A stretch of DNA of 64,000 nucleotides from Romboutsia sedimentorum. GTDB taxonomy: Bacteria > Bacillota > Clostridia > Peptostreptococcales > Peptostreptococcaceae. Shown here piece after piece: positions 51,877-61,257 of the stretch. Every line of letters begins with the position of its first letter. The first letter of the stretch is position 1. Position numbers and translations under genes: made by a program. The notes under the pieces were generated by a model that worked only from the letters and a program-made list of their open reading frames with translations, had not been told where the DNA came from and did not search any database. The stretch spans positions 1 to 64,000 of the forward strand of contig NZ_JASKYM010000004.1 in NCBI RefSeq assembly GCF_030131845.1, given 5' to 3'.

Positions 51877-52980
51877 TTATTTAAATTTCTCTATTATTGC
51901 ATCTACTATATATTTACTAGCATAACCATCTCCATAAGGATTTGATGCATGCGACATAACGTCATATATATCTTGACTAGTTAAAAGTTCATATGTTAAA
52001 TCAAAAATTTTATTTTCATTTACTCCTACTAATTTTAATGTTTTAGCTTCTACACCTTCTGGTCTTTCAGTTGTGTCCCTAAGCACAAGTACTGGTTTTC
52101 CAAGAGATGGAGCTTCTTCTTGTATTCCCCCACTATCAGTCATTATTATATAAGATTGATTTATAAAATTGTGAAAATCTATTACTTCTAATGGTTCTAT
52201 TAAATGAACCTTCTTATTACCTTTAAAAATTTCATTAGCCACTTTTCTAACGTTTGGATTTAGGTGAACTGGATATACAACTTGAACATCTTCAAATGTG
52301 TCTATTATTCTTTTTATAGCACTAAACATATTCCTCATATTTTCCCCTAAATTTTCTCTTCTGTGTGCGGTTAGTAATATTAATTTATCATCTCCTATCT
52401 CTTTTAATATTTCATGTTCATAATTACCTTTGATAGTTGTTTTTAGTGCATCAATTGCTGTATTTCCAGTTACATAAATTTTATATTCTTCTTTTCCTTC
52501 TTTTAATAAATTTTCCTTTGATGTCTCAGTTGGAGCAAAATACATATCAGCTATAGTATCTGTAATTTGTCTATTTATTTCCTCTGGAAATGGAGAATAT
52601 TTATTATTAGTTCTAAGACCGGCTTCGACATGACCAACACTTACCTGATTATAAAAGGCTGCTAAAGACCCAGCTAATGTTGTAGTTGTATCTCCATGAA
52701 CTAATACAATATCAGGCTTTTCTTTTTTTATAACTTTATCTAAACTTTCTAAAGCTCTTAAAGTTATTTCCATTAAACTTTGATCTTGTTTCATTATATC
52801 TAAATCATAATCCGGAACAATTTTAAATACACTTAAAACTTGATCTAACATTTCTCTATGTTGAGCAGTTACACAAACTATACTTTCTATCTCTAATCTA
52901 TTTTCTAATTCTTTTACAAGAGGAGCCATTTTTATAGCTTCTGGTCTTGTTCCAAATATCGTCATAACTTTTAGTTTCAT
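51877..52980 (-). CDS. wecB: UDP-N-acetylglucosamine 2-epimerase (non-hydrolysing)
   Basis: A 367-residue GT-B-fold epimerase that interconverts UDP-GlcNAc and UDP-ManNAc. Motifs: TIFGTRPEAIKMAPLVKEL, VHGDTTTTLAGSLAAFY, VGHVEAGLRTNNKYSPFPEEINRQ, LTAHRRENLG and MTDSGGIQEEAPSLGKPVLVLRDTTERPEG. Length and all motifs are normal. Its partner WecC is at 30023 and would oxidise the product to UDP-ManNAcA. It is not adjacent to any glycosyltransferase but lies at the edge of the surface island. Regulation not visible. Confidence 0.95.
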   Translation of the reverse strand: MKLKVMTIFGTRPEAIKMAPLVKELENRLEIESIVCVTAQHREMLDQVLSVFKIVPDYDLDIMKQDQSLMEITLRALESLDKVIKKEKPDIVLVHGDTTTTLAGSLAAFYNQVSVGHVEAGLRTNNKYSPFPEEINRQITDTIADMYFAPTETSKENLLKEGKEEYKIYVTGNTAIDALKTTIKGNYEHEILKEIGDDKLILLTAHRRENLGENMRNMFSAIKRIIDTFEDVQVVYPVHLNPNVRKVANEIFKGNKKVHLIEPLEVIDFHNFINQSYIIMTDSGGIQEEAPSLGKPVLVLRDTTERPEGVEAKTLKLVGVNENKIFDLTYELLTSQDIYDVMSHASNPYGDGYASKYIVDAIIEKFK

Positions 52981-53076
52981 TATCTCACTACCTTTGCAAT
53001 TTAGTTAATACGATATAGTATATTCATATTGTGTACTATTAATAAGCAAATAAAGGCTACTTGCTTTTTTATAGCT

Positions 53077-54012
53077 TTATTTTTTTTTATTTATACTGTG
53101 AACATTTATATATAAATACCCATTTCCTTGGATCGATCTTGAAAGTGTCAATGGTACTGTACATTTTATAAGTTGAGAATAATATTCTGTTTCTGTAAGC
53201 TTTCTTTCAAATTCATTATTTGCCCACTCTATTAAAAGAGCTAAAGCTCCACTTACATGAGGTGTCGCCATACTAGTCCCACTTAGTGTTGCATAAGATT
53301 TATTTTTATAGGTAGATAAAATACCTACTCCCGGTGCCACTAAATCTACAAATTTATTTGAATTACTAAATCTAGCTACACTTTTATTTTTATCTATCGC
53401 TCCAACTGCTACAACTTCATCATAAGAACCTGGATAATCAAATTCATCAGTAGCTGAATTACCATTATCACCTCTATTTCCTGCTGCACATACAACTAAT
53501 ATATTTTTACTTACAGCATTTATAATAGTATCATGTAATTCCTTAGTATCTTTAGGACCCCCTAATGACATTGATATTATGTCTACATTTTTGGATACTG
53601 CATAATTTATAGCATCAATTATCCACTTCATACTTCCACTACCATTTTTATTTAGTGCTTTTAAAATTAATAATTTTGCACCAGGAGCTACACCTGTAAT
53701 ACCTACTTTATCATTATTTGCTGCTATGGTTCCAGCCACATGAGTTCCATGACCTTGGTAATCTTCGTATATATTAGGGTCTGAGTTATCATCATCAGTG
53801 AAATTTCTTCCTCCAATTATTCTACCATCTAAAGCTGGATGTTTTGTATCACAGCCTGTGTCTATAACTGCTATAACTATACCTTTGCCTGTATAACCTT
53901 TTGACCACAACATAGGTGCATTTATAATGTTAACTCCATATGGAATAGAATATGATAAATCAGATGCTTTACCTTCAATAAAAAATGGTATTAGATTTAA
54001 GTTTTCATTCAT
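53077..54012 (-). CDS. Intracellular-type subtilisin-like serine protease
   Basis: A 311-residue S8 protease without a signal peptide. Catalytic triad: D51 (IAVIDTGCD), H88 (GHGTHVAGT) and S247 (SGTSMATPH), with N179 (AAGN) for the oxyanion hole. The short N-terminus LNLIPFFIEGK carries the LIPF motif which, in intracellular subtilisins (ISP), lies across the active site as an inhibitory pro-region. Known ISPs are cytosolic and act on misfolded proteins in late growth and sporulation. A sigma-K type promoter (54091-54118) puts it in the mother cell, where it could process the surface proteins. It is monocistronic. Confidence 0.92.
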   Translation of the reverse strand: MNENLNLIPFFIEGKASDLSYSIPYGVNIINAPMLWSKGYTGKGIVIAVIDTGCDTKHPALDGRIIGGRNFTDDDNSDPNIYEDYQGHGTHVAGTIAANNDKVGITGVAPGAKLLILKALNKNGSGSMKWIIDAINYAVSKNVDIISMSLGGPKDTKELHDTIINAVSKNILVVCAAGNRGDNGNSATDEFDYPGSYDEVVAVGAIDKNKSVARFSNSNKFVDLVAPGVGILSTYKNKSYATLSGTSMATPHVSGALALLIEWANNEFERKLTETEYYSQLIKCTVPLTLSRSIQGNGYLYINVHSINKKK

Positions 54013-54090
54013 AATATATCATCCTTTTATATTGTAAAATACTTCATTATTTATATATCATAAGAAATTATTTTTAATTGTATCTAAGTA

Positions 54091-54118
54091 TAAAATATGA
54101 TTTTATGTTATAGATAGT
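54091..54118 (-). promoter_or_regulatory. Sigma-K type promoter of the subtilisin gene
   Basis: Minus strand: AC (54117-54118), 17 bases, CATATTTTA (54091-54099). The -10 is identical to that of the plus-strand promoter at 20419. Confidence 0.68.
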
Positions 54119-54164
54119 TACAATTTGTAATTAAAGAACGACTTATTATTTTTCACATAAAAAA

Positions 54165-54184
54165 CTACTAATTTTAATTAGCAG
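54165..54184 (-). terminator. Terminator of the pst operon
   Basis: CTACTAATT (54165-54173) pairs with 54176-54184 (one mismatch), abutting the phoU stop, with a T-run on the minus strand. Confidence 0.6.
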
Positions 54185-54838
54185 CTAATCTATCTCTATC
54201 ATTTCACCTTTTATTGCATATATAACCAATTCACAAATATTAGTTATATGATCTCCTATTCTCTCTAAATATCGTCCTACAAACAATAGCTTTACACCTT
54301 GGTTTATATTATCAGAATTTTTATGCATTGCTCCTAAGGCATCTACATACACATCATTGTATAATTCATCTACTATATCATCTTGAAGTGCTGTTTTGTA
54401 TGCAAGTTTTTCATCATTTTCCATAAGAGCAACTTTAGCATTTTTAAGCATAGATACACAAACATCTTTCATCTTTGGTATATCTATTAACTTCTCTACG
54501 TATTCATCACTTCCTATTTTTATAGTCTCCATGGCTATATTTACTGCATAGTCCCCAACTCTTTCAAGTTCTATAGCTATAACACCAAGTGCGTGTATAA
54601 TTCTTAGATCTGTTGCTAGTGGTTGCTTTAGAGCTATAAGTTCTATACTTTTATCTCTTATGTAGGACCTTAAGTCATCTATTTCATTATCTAGAATTAG
54701 TATCTCTTTCGATTGTTCTATATCTTTAGATACCATCGCATCTACAGATTTAATAACTATATTTTCACATTTATCCATCATTTGTAAAGTTAAATCAGTT
54801 AATTTATTTATATTTAAGTCCATGTTACTAATATTCAT
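54185..54838 (-). CDS. phoU: Phosphate transport regulator PhoU
   Basis: A 217-residue all-helical protein of two PhoU repeats. Metal-binding helices include EIDDLRSYIRDKSIEL, QPLATDLRIIHALGVIAIELERVGDYAVNIA and, in the second half, LLFVGRYLERIGDHITNICELVIYAIKGE (the ERIGDH/ERVGDY motifs). It works at the membrane with PstB and a histidine kinase to switch off the Pho response when phosphate is ample. It ends the pst operon, 17 nt behind pstB. Confidence 0.96.
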   Translation of the reverse strand: MNISNMDLNINKLTDLTLQMMDKCENIVIKSVDAMVSKDIEQSKEILILDNEIDDLRSYIRDKSIELIALKQPLATDLRIIHALGVIAIELERVGDYAVNIAMETIKIGSDEYVEKLIDIPKMKDVCVSMLKNAKVALMENDEKLAYKTALQDDIVDELYNDVYVDALGAMHKNSDNINQGVKLLFVGRYLERIGDHITNICELVIYAIKGEMIEID

Positions 54839-54855
54839 AAAAATCTCCTTATCTT

Positions 54856-55614
54856 TTAACCAAATCTTCCAGTTATATAATCTTCTGTTTTTTTATTTGT
54901 AGGATTTGTAAAAATTGTAGTAGTATTGTCAAATTCAATTATTTCTCCGCTTAAAAAGAAAGCTGTTTTATCAGATATCCTAGCTGCTTGCTGCATATTA
55001 TGAGTAACTATAACAATTGTATATTTGCCCTTCATATTTTGTATAAGTTCTTCTATTTTTAATGTTGATATAGGGTCTAGTGCTGAAGTTGGTTCATCCA
55101 TTAATATAACTTTTGGATTCATAGCTATTGCTCTAGCTATACATACACGCTGTTGTTGACCTCCTGATAAACCTAATGCTGAAGTTTTTAATCTATCTTT
55201 AACTTCATCCCATATAGCTGCATCTTTTAAGCTTCTTTGTACAATTTCATCTAATTTTTTTTTATCTCTAATTCCCTGTACCTTAGGTCCATAAGCCACA
55301 TTATCATATATGCTCATAGGAAACGGGTTTGGCTTTTGAAATACCATTCCTACTTTTGTTCTAAGCTTTATAACATCATCACTTTTATAAATATCTTCTC
55401 CATCTATTTTTATAACACCCGTTATTTTCACATTGTCTATTAAGTCATTCATTCTATTTAAAGTTCTTAGAAATGTTGATTTTCCGCACCCAGATGGACC
55501 TATAAAAGCTGTTACTTCATTTTCAGCTATATCTATATTAATTCCATTTAATGCTTTATTATCTCCATAGTATAATTCTAAATTTTTTACACTTATCTTA
55601 GTTTTTTGTGACAT
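54856..55614 (-). CDS. pstB: Phosphate ABC transporter ATP-binding protein PstB
   Basis: A 252-residue ABC ATPase that powers phosphate import. Walker [10 protein letters not shown] (near residue 37), Q-loop [18 protein letters not shown], signature LSGGQQQR, Walker [13 protein letters not shown] and the switch His in VIVTHNM. The [17 protein letters not shown] stretch is specific for PstB. Length is normal. It sits 12 nt behind pstA. Confidence 0.97.
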   Translation of the reverse strand: MSQKTKISVKNLELYYGDNKALNGINIDIAENEVTAFIGPSGCGKSTFLRTLNRMNDLIDNVKITGVIKIDGEDIYKSDDVIKLRTKVGMVFQKPNPFPMSIYDNVAYGPKVQGIRDKKKLDEIVQRSLKDAAIWDEVKDRLKTSALGLSGGQQQRVCIARAIAMNPKVILMDEPTSALDPISTLKIEELIQNMKGKYTIVIVTHNMQQAARISDKTAFFLSGEIIEFDNTTTIFTNPTNKKTEDYITGRFG

Positions 55615-55626
55615 ATTTGCACCTCT

Positions 55627-56451
55627 TTAATAATTTGCTTTATTGATTTTTTTACTTATCAATTTTGCTAAAGAATTTAAAATTAATATTATAACTATCA
55701 ATACTATTCCTATAGCGGCTGCTTCTTCTATATTTCCTTTTTCTTTAGTAACTAAATATGCATGAACCGTTAATGTTCTTGCACTATCAAATATGCCATG
55801 TGGCATTTGTGCTACAGTTCCTGCTGTAAGTAATATTGCTGCTGACTCTCCAACTACTCTACCTATTGATAATATAAGTCCCGATAGTATTCCAGGTACA
55901 GCACTTGGTAGTACTACTTTATATAAAGTCTGAAATCTAGTTGCTCCAAGTCCTAATGAAGCTTCTCTATAATTTATCGGAACAGTTTTTAATGATTCTT
56001 CAGTTGTACGAATTATAAATGGAAGTATTATTATAGATACAGTTAATGCCCCTGATAATATTGAATAATTAAATCCAAGTACTACTACAAAAAATATTCC
56101 ACCAAAGAGCCCATATACTATAGATGGTATTCCAGCTAAACTTTCAGTTGCAAATCTTATTATTTTTACGATTTTACCTTGTTTTGCATATTCTTTAAGG
56201 TACACAGCAGCTAAAACACCTATTGGTGTAGCTATTAAAACTGCTAAAAATATAGTATACAATGTAGCAACTATCATAGGTAATATCCCACCACTTCCAT
56301 TTGCTGAGTAATCACTAAATAAAAATGATGGTTTTATTAACTTTATACCTTTTATAAATATAAATCCAACTATTGATGCTAATACAGATACTGTAAACAT
56401 TGCACATAACCATACTGTTAAATTAAGTATAATTTCTTTTAGTTTTCTCAT
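55627..56451 (-). CDS. pstA: Phosphate ABC transporter permease PstA
   Basis: A 274-residue inner-membrane permease with six helices. EAA-loop: REASLGLGATRFQTLYKVVLPSAVPGILSGLILSIGRVVGESAAILL. It pairs with PstC to form the phosphate channel. The start is 1 nt downstream of the pstC stop, so translation is probably coupled. Confidence 0.96.
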   Translation of the reverse strand: MRKLKEIILNLTVWLCAMFTVSVLASIVGFIFIKGIKLIKPSFLFSDYSANGSGGILPMIVATLYTIFLAVLIATPIGVLAAVYLKEYAKQGKIVKIIRFATESLAGIPSIVYGLFGGIFFVVVLGFNYSILSGALTVSIIILPFIIRTTEESLKTVPINYREASLGLGATRFQTLYKVVLPSAVPGILSGLILSIGRVVGESAAILLTAGTVAQMPHGIFDSARTLTVHAYLVTKEKGNIEEAAAIGIVLIVIILILNSLAKLISKKINKANY

Positions 56452-56452
56452 A

Positions 56453-57349
56453 TTAGCTTCCCGCCTTAGCTGATATTTTAGTTAATATTAAATTTAATAT
56501 TAATATAAATATAAATAATACTACGCCGGTTGCAAATAACATCTCTTGATGAGTTCCAAATGCATATCCCATTTCAAGTGCTATATTTGTTGTAAGTAAC
56601 CTTACACTATCCATTATAGAATTTGGTGTAACTGGAGAGTTTCCAGCTACTAATATAACTGCCATAGTCTCTCCAATAGCTCTTCCTACGCCTAATACTA
56701 CAGCTGCTAAAATACCTGATTTAGCTGCTGGCACTACAACTTTAAAGGTTGTTTCAGTTTTGGATGCTCCAAGAGCCAGAGATCCTTCTTTGTAAGACTT
56801 TGGTACTGCTCTTATAGCTGTCTCTGATACAGCTATTATTGTAGGCAGCATCATAATTGCTAATACTATTATTACGGCCAATAAACTTTGCCCTTTGGGT
56901 AAATTAAATATCTTTTGAATGTTTGGGACTATAAAGGCAATTCCAAATACTCCATATAAAACAGATGGTATCCCTGCTAATAATTCAACTGCTGGAGATA
57001 TTATTTCACCTAATTTTTTTGGTGCAATTTCAACTATAAATACAGCTGTAAAAATTCCAATTGGTACTCCTATTACTAAAGAACCAAAAGTTGCTAATAA
57101 TGATGATACTATCATTGGAAATATACCAAATTTATCAGCACTTGGAACCCATTCTTTTCCAAATATAAAATCTATAAATGAATAACCTTTCAATATAAAT
57201 GGAGTTAAGCCTTTGTAAAATACAAAACCTATTATAAGTAGTAAACTCATTACTGCTACTAATGCACTTATTAAAAATACCTTTTGTGTTATATAATCTA
57301 TTAAATATTTATTTTTATTGTTGTTGTCTAATTTTTCATTAATTTGCAT
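56453..57349 (-). CDS. pstC: Phosphate ABC transporter permease PstC
   Basis: A 298-residue inner-membrane permease with six helices and the EAA-loop KEGSLALGASKTETTFKVVVPAAKSGILAAVVLGVGRAIGETMAVILVAGNSP. ATG 57349 has GGAGG five bases ahead; the ATG at 57361 overlaps that site. An intercistronic hairpin (57368-57390) separates it from pstS. Confidence 0.96.
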   Translation of the reverse strand: MQINEKLDNNNKNKYLIDYITQKVFLISALVAVMSLLLIIGFVFYKGLTPFILKGYSFIDFIFGKEWVPSADKFGIFPMIVSSLLATFGSLVIGVPIGIFTAVFIVEIAPKKLGEIISPAVELLAGIPSVLYGVFGIAFIVPNIQKIFNLPKGQSLLAVIIVLAIMMLPTIIAVSETAIRAVPKSYKEGSLALGASKTETTFKVVVPAAKSGILAAVVLGVGRAIGETMAVILVAGNSPVTPNSIMDSVRLLTTNIALEMGYAFGTHQEMLFATGVVLFIFILILNLILTKISAKAGS

Positions 57350-57367
57350 GTAATCCTCCATATAGGC

Positions 57368-57390
57368 AAGTCTCCCTAATAGGGAGACTT
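57368..57390 (-). terminator. Intercistronic hairpin between pstS and pstC
   Basis: AAGTCTCCCT (57368-57377) pairs with AGGGAGACTT (57381-57390). It probably favours pstS over the downstream genes by partial termination or RNA protection. Confidence 0.8.
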
Positions 57391-57407
57391 TATTAACTTA
57401 GATTAAT

Positions 57408-58232
57408 CTATTTTATTTTTATTAATCCATTTTCTTCTACTATCTTTTGTCCTTCTTCACTTAATATATAATTTATAAATTTTTTAGAATTTTCATCAGC
57501 TTTATCTTCTTTGTATACTAATAAAAATGGTCTTGATATTTTATAAGTTGAGTCTTTAACTGCACTAGCTTTTGGCTCTACATTATCTACACTTAAAGCC
57601 TTTATAGTATCATCTATATATTCAAATGATATAAATCCTATAGCATTTTCATTTGTTGATACAGTCGATTTTATATTTCCTGATCCATCTCCTATTTGTG
57701 CTTCTTTAGTAAGTTCTTCTGGCTTATATCCTACGATTTCCTGAAAAGCATCACGAGTTCCAGATCCATCCTCTCTTGATACAACTACTATTGGTGCGTC
57801 TTTGCCTCCTATATTCTTCCAATTAGTTATCTTTCCTGTGTATATATCTTTTATTTGAGCCATTGTTAACCCTTTTACATTGTTTTTAGAATTAACTATA
57901 AGAGCTATACCGTCATATGCAACCTCTACTTCTTTAAGTCCAGCACTTTTTTCTTCTTTCTTTAAATCTCTAGATGACATTCCTATATTAACTGTTTCGT
58001 TTATAGCATCTTTAATTCCAGCTGATGATCCTAATTGATTTACTTCAATATTTATGTTAGAATTTGAAGTTTTAAATTTTTCAGCTTCCTTTTCTATAAG
58101 AGGCCCTACTGAAGTTGAACCAGATATAGCTACACCTGAAGTTTTATTTGATTTTTCCCTACCACAACCTGTACTAAGTCCACATACTAGTACTAAGCTG
58201 CTTAATAACACTGCCACTCTTTTATTAAACAT
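57408..58232 (-). CDS. pstS: Phosphate-binding lipoprotein PstS
   Basis: A 274-residue lipoprotein: signal with lipobox LSTGC (Cys23), then SGSTSVGPLIEKEAEKF (phosphate-binding loop), IGMSSRDLKKEE and VVSREDGSGTRDAFQE, the periplasmic-binding fold for inorganic phosphate. It is anchored outside and delivers phosphate to PstCA. First gene of pstSCAB-phoU. A TATAAT-like -10 lies upstream (complement of 58265-58271). I saw only a weak Pho-box candidate. Confidence 0.95.
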   Translation of the reverse strand: MFNKRVAVLLSSLVLVCGLSTGCGREKSNKTSGVAISGSTSVGPLIEKEAEKFKTSNSNINIEVNQLGSSAGIKDAINETVNIGMSSRDLKKEEKSAGLKEVEVAYDGIALIVNSKNNVKGLTMAQIKDIYTGKITNWKNIGGKDAPIVVVSREDGSGTRDAFQEIVGYKPEELTKEAQIGDGSGNIKSTVSTNENAIGFISFEYIDDTIKALSVDNVEPKASAVKDSTYKISRPFLLVYKEDKADENSKKFINYILSEEGQKIVEENGLIKIK

Positions 58233-58305
58233 AACTTACCTCCAATATTTACTTTTTGATACTAATATTATAACCATGTAAGTTTAAGATTATTTACAAA
58301 ATAAA

Positions 58306-58328
58306 AAAGCCTAGAAAATCTAGACTTT
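58306..58328 (-). terminator. Terminator of the MATE gene
   Basis: AAAGCCTAG (58306-58314) pairs with 58320-58328 (one G-T), then a T-run on the minus strand. Confidence 0.8.
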
Positions 58329-58336
58329 AATAATGC

Positions 58337-59734
58337 TTAAATCAATTCATTAGAATCTCGCTCTATAGCAAATTCTGTTTTTATGTTTATTTCTTCTTTA
58401 TTATAGCTTCTCATTTCTATGATTATAACTATAGTTGTAATTATTATAGCTATAAAGTCTGCTATCGGTTGTGCTAGCCATACTCCTCTTAAGTTGAAAA
58501 ATCTAGGTAGAATAATTATTGCTGGAATTAGTAATATTACTTGTCTAAGTAAACTTAAAAACATTGCTACTTTAGCTTTACCTATTGATTGTACATAATT
58601 ACTACCAGTTATAGATATTCCAACTAACGGCAACATAAATAAATAAACTCTAATACCTTCTACTGACATCTTCATAAGCTCTTCATCTTTATTAAAAAGT
58701 CCTATTATCTGCTCTGGGAATAACTGTATTATGCCACTTCCAATACACAATATCGTAGTTGCTGCACATAAAGATACTATATATGCTTTTTTAGATCGAT
58801 TATATTGTTTTGCTCCGTAGTTAAAACCTATTATTGGTTGTGATCCTTGATTTATTCCAAATATTGGCATTAAAAATATCATGGAAATTGAGGATATAGT
58901 AGTCATAGCACCTATTGCTAAGTCTCCACCGTAAGCTTTTAGTGCATGGTTAGATATTACTTGAACCATACTAGCTGCAATTTGCATTGCAAATGGAGAC
59001 ATTCCTATTGCAAATACTCCTAATGCTAATTTTTTATCTAATTTCAAACTAGATTTAGTGAATTTTAAGTTTGATTTACCAGACATATAATAGGTCATTG
59101 TTAAAACAGCAGTTAATGCTTGGGATGTAATAGTTGCAAGTGCCGCTCCTTTTATACCTTGACCTAACATAAATATAAACAGTGCATCTAAAGCTACATT
59201 AGTCAAACATCCAATTATCATTATACCTGCAGATATTTTAGGACTTCCATCTGCCCTTATTGAATGATTTAGTGAAAATGATAATATATTTACTACACTT
59301 CCTATTAATATTATATTTATATACTCTTTTGCATAAAATAATGTATTTTCACTAGCACCAAATAATATAAGTATTTTATCTACAAAAACAATTCCTATTA
59401 TAGTTAATATAATTCCTATTAATATTGATAATGTAATTGCATTTCCTATTAACTTTTGTGCTTCTTCTTTTTTACCTTGCCCTAATTTTATAGATATACT
59501 AGTTGTTGTTCCTATTCCTATAAGCATCCCAAAAGCTAATATTATAGTCATAACAGGCATTGTAACCCCAAGACCAGTTATTGCAAGTGGCCCTACTCCT
59601 GGTATATTCCCTATAAAGATTCTATCCACTACATTATACAAAGCATTTACCATCATTCCTATTATTGCTGGAATAGAATACTTTATAAGTAGTTTATAAA
59701 TTGATTCGGTTGCTATTGATTGTTGTGAATTCAT
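58337..59734 (-). CDS. MATE family multidrug efflux protein
   Basis: A 465-residue integral membrane protein with 12 helices. N-terminal: YSIPAIIGMMVNALYNVVDRIFIGNIPGVGPLAITGLG, the MATE helix 1-2 signature. A second copy appears after the middle (GMSPFAMQIAASMVQVISNHALKAYGG, INQGSQPIIGFNYGAK). Such proteins export cationic compounds in exchange for Na or H. GQGIKGAALAT lies between. GGGGGAG precedes ATG 59734. The direction of transport and substrate are not readable. Confidence 0.94.
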   Translation of the reverse strand: MNSQQSIATESIYKLLIKYSIPAIIGMMVNALYNVVDRIFIGNIPGVGPLAITGLGVTMPVMTIILAFGMLIGIGTTTSISIKLGQGKKEEAQKLIGNAITLSILIGIILTIIGIVFVDKILILFGASENTLFYAKEYINIILIGSVVNILSFSLNHSIRADGSPKISAGIMIIGCLTNVALDALFIFMLGQGIKGAALATITSQALTAVLTMTYYMSGKSNLKFTKSSLKLDKKLALGVFAIGMSPFAMQIAASMVQVISNHALKAYGGDLAIGAMTTISSISMIFLMPIFGINQGSQPIIGFNYGAKQYNRSKKAYIVSLCAATTILCIGSGIIQLFPEQIIGLFNKDEELMKMSVEGIRVYLFMLPLVGISITGSNYVQSIGKAKVAMFLSLLRQVILLIPAIIILPRFFNLRGVWLAQPIADFIAIIITTIVIIIEMRSYNKEEINIKTEFAIERDSNELI

Positions 59735-59779
59735 TTTTATCTCCCCCTTTATTTGTAAAAAATATAATAAAGTAGCTTT

Positions 59780-61018
59780 CTATTTAATTTTATATTCGCT
59801 CTGTGAAATTAACTCTTCTCTTATTTTATTATTTTCTTCGCCTAAATATATCCTATATGTTTTTACATTTATCTTATCTTTTACATGCTTCTCTTCTGTT
59901 TTTATATATAATTTTTCTCTATCTTGACTATATCCATATATTTTTGATGTTATAGCCCCATTGTTTACTATATTTTTTATATATATAGGGTGTGAATATG
60001 GATTCCTAAACTTAAAATCTGTGTACCCATAAGATACTGCTGCATCTTTTCCTCTAGGTGCATAATGTGATGAAAATGTATGATTATGAACCTCTTCTAT
60101 TTCCATTGCAGCTAAAAGTGCTGCATTATATATTGTAGTTGAAACTTGACAAACTCCTCCGCCTTCTCCGTTTACATATTTACCGCCTACTATAACCTTA
60201 GCAGATTTATATCCATTGCTCCACGTCCTAGCTCCCGTTGCTTTATTGTATGAAAAAGTTTCACCTGGCATAATTAAAGTATCCCCAGTACTCTTTGCTG
60301 CTACATATATATTACTGCCTCTAGAAGTTTTATCATTAAAACTTGTACTACATTGTCCTAATACAATATTTATAGAATTTACATCTTCAGTATTTATTTT
60401 AGGTTTAATAATATTAGTAGGTAAATTTATTTCATTTATATTTTTTTTATCTATCATTTGATATATAGTTTCTTTTAGTCTTACAACATCTACTTCTATT
60501 CCTTCTTTAGAATTAGTTCTTTTTATTTCTCCACTTTCTTTTATTTTTATACTAGCTTGTACTACATTTACATTTATCTCTTTATTGATTTGTTGTATGA
60601 TATCACTTAGTTTGCTCTCATCATAACTTGCATGTAAATCTATATTGTATCGTTCATTAAAAGATAAACTTAACATTCTTTTTATATTTTCTACCTTATC
60701 TTCGCTCCTATTGTAATTATAGGCTTTTTTTAAAGCTCTATCCACATTGTAATCTAAGTTTATATCACTTTCTTTTATCTCCCATTTTTTATCTTTATAT
60801 TTTATTTGTATATCTTTAGGTGTATAGTGTTTTTCAATTTCTTTTTCTGCTTCATAAATGGTAAGTTGACCTATAGGGATCTCTTTTATATATATATTTT
60901 TAAATATTTTCCCTTCTTGATTATTTTCATTCTTATTCATTCCTAAAGTATATAAAGCTATAACAACTGTGAGTGATATGAAAAATAGTTTATTAGTAAG
61001 TATATTTATTTTTGTCAT
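59780..61018 (-). CDS. VanW family protein
   Basis: A 412-residue membrane-anchored protein with an N-terminal helix (FFISLTVVIALYTLGM). Two PG-binding-like regions follow (about 30-210, of the PF12229 YoaR type), then the VanW domain: FNDKTSRGSNIYVAAKSTGDTLIMPGETFSYNKATGARTWSNGYKSAKVIVGGKYVNGEGGGVCQVSTTIYNAALLA. EGGGVCQVSTTIYNA is the hallmark. VanW proteins of Firmicutes are wall-associated with an unknown reaction. The name refers to the vancomycin cluster, but no van genes are near. Start ATG 61018 has GAGGAG seven bases ahead. Confidence 0.93.
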   Translation of the reverse strand: MTKINILTNKLFFISLTVVIALYTLGMNKNENNQEGKIFKNIYIKEIPIGQLTIYEAEKEIEKHYTPKDIQIKYKDKKWEIKESDINLDYNVDRALKKAYNYNRSEDKVENIKRMLSLSFNERYNIDLHASYDESKLSDIIQQINKEINVNVVQASIKIKESGEIKRTNSKEGIEVDVVRLKETIYQMIDKKNINEINLPTNIIKPKINTEDVNSINIVLGQCSTSFNDKTSRGSNIYVAAKSTGDTLIMPGETFSYNKATGARTWSNGYKSAKVIVGGKYVNGEGGGVCQVSTTIYNAALLAAMEIEEVHNHTFSSHYAPRGKDAAVSYGYTDFKFRNPYSHPIYIKNIVNNGAITSKIYGYSQDREKLYIKTEEKHVKDKINVKTYRIYLGEENNKIREELISQSEYKIK

Positions 61019-61191
61019 AATTAACTCCTCAATCGATTTTATAATTTTATATTTTCCCATATTTTTTTTTATATTCTTGCTAAAATTAAACTCATAAAAT
61101 CTCTATCTTTTATAGTTTTTTTGAATTTTAATTTAGTCATTAATCTTTTTGTTAAATTCCCATAAAATTTAGTACCTTTTTTAAATAATTA

Positions 61192-61243
61192 TGATATAAT
61201 AATTAAACTTAACTAAAATATTTTATTAATTTTAGCTAAGTTT
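61192..61243 (+). promoter_or_regulatory. Extended -10 promoter and leader stem-loop
   Basis: TGATATAAT at 61192-61200 is an extended -10. A stem (TAAACTTA and TAAAAT with their complements, 61203-61243) starts about where transcription would begin and could act as a transcription attenuator in front of the intron. Confidence 0.5.
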
Positions 61244-61257
61244 AATATTTTATTAAA

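Noticed and set aside
58233..58300. Pho box ahead of pstS
   Set aside because: Only partial TTAAAC/TTACAT half-sites with wrong spacing on the coding strand; a scan with a trained matrix would decide.
59780..61018. Vancomycin-resistance cluster because of VanW
   Set aside because: No vanR, vanS, vanH, vanA/B or vanX nearby; VanW proteins are common in Clostridia without resistance.
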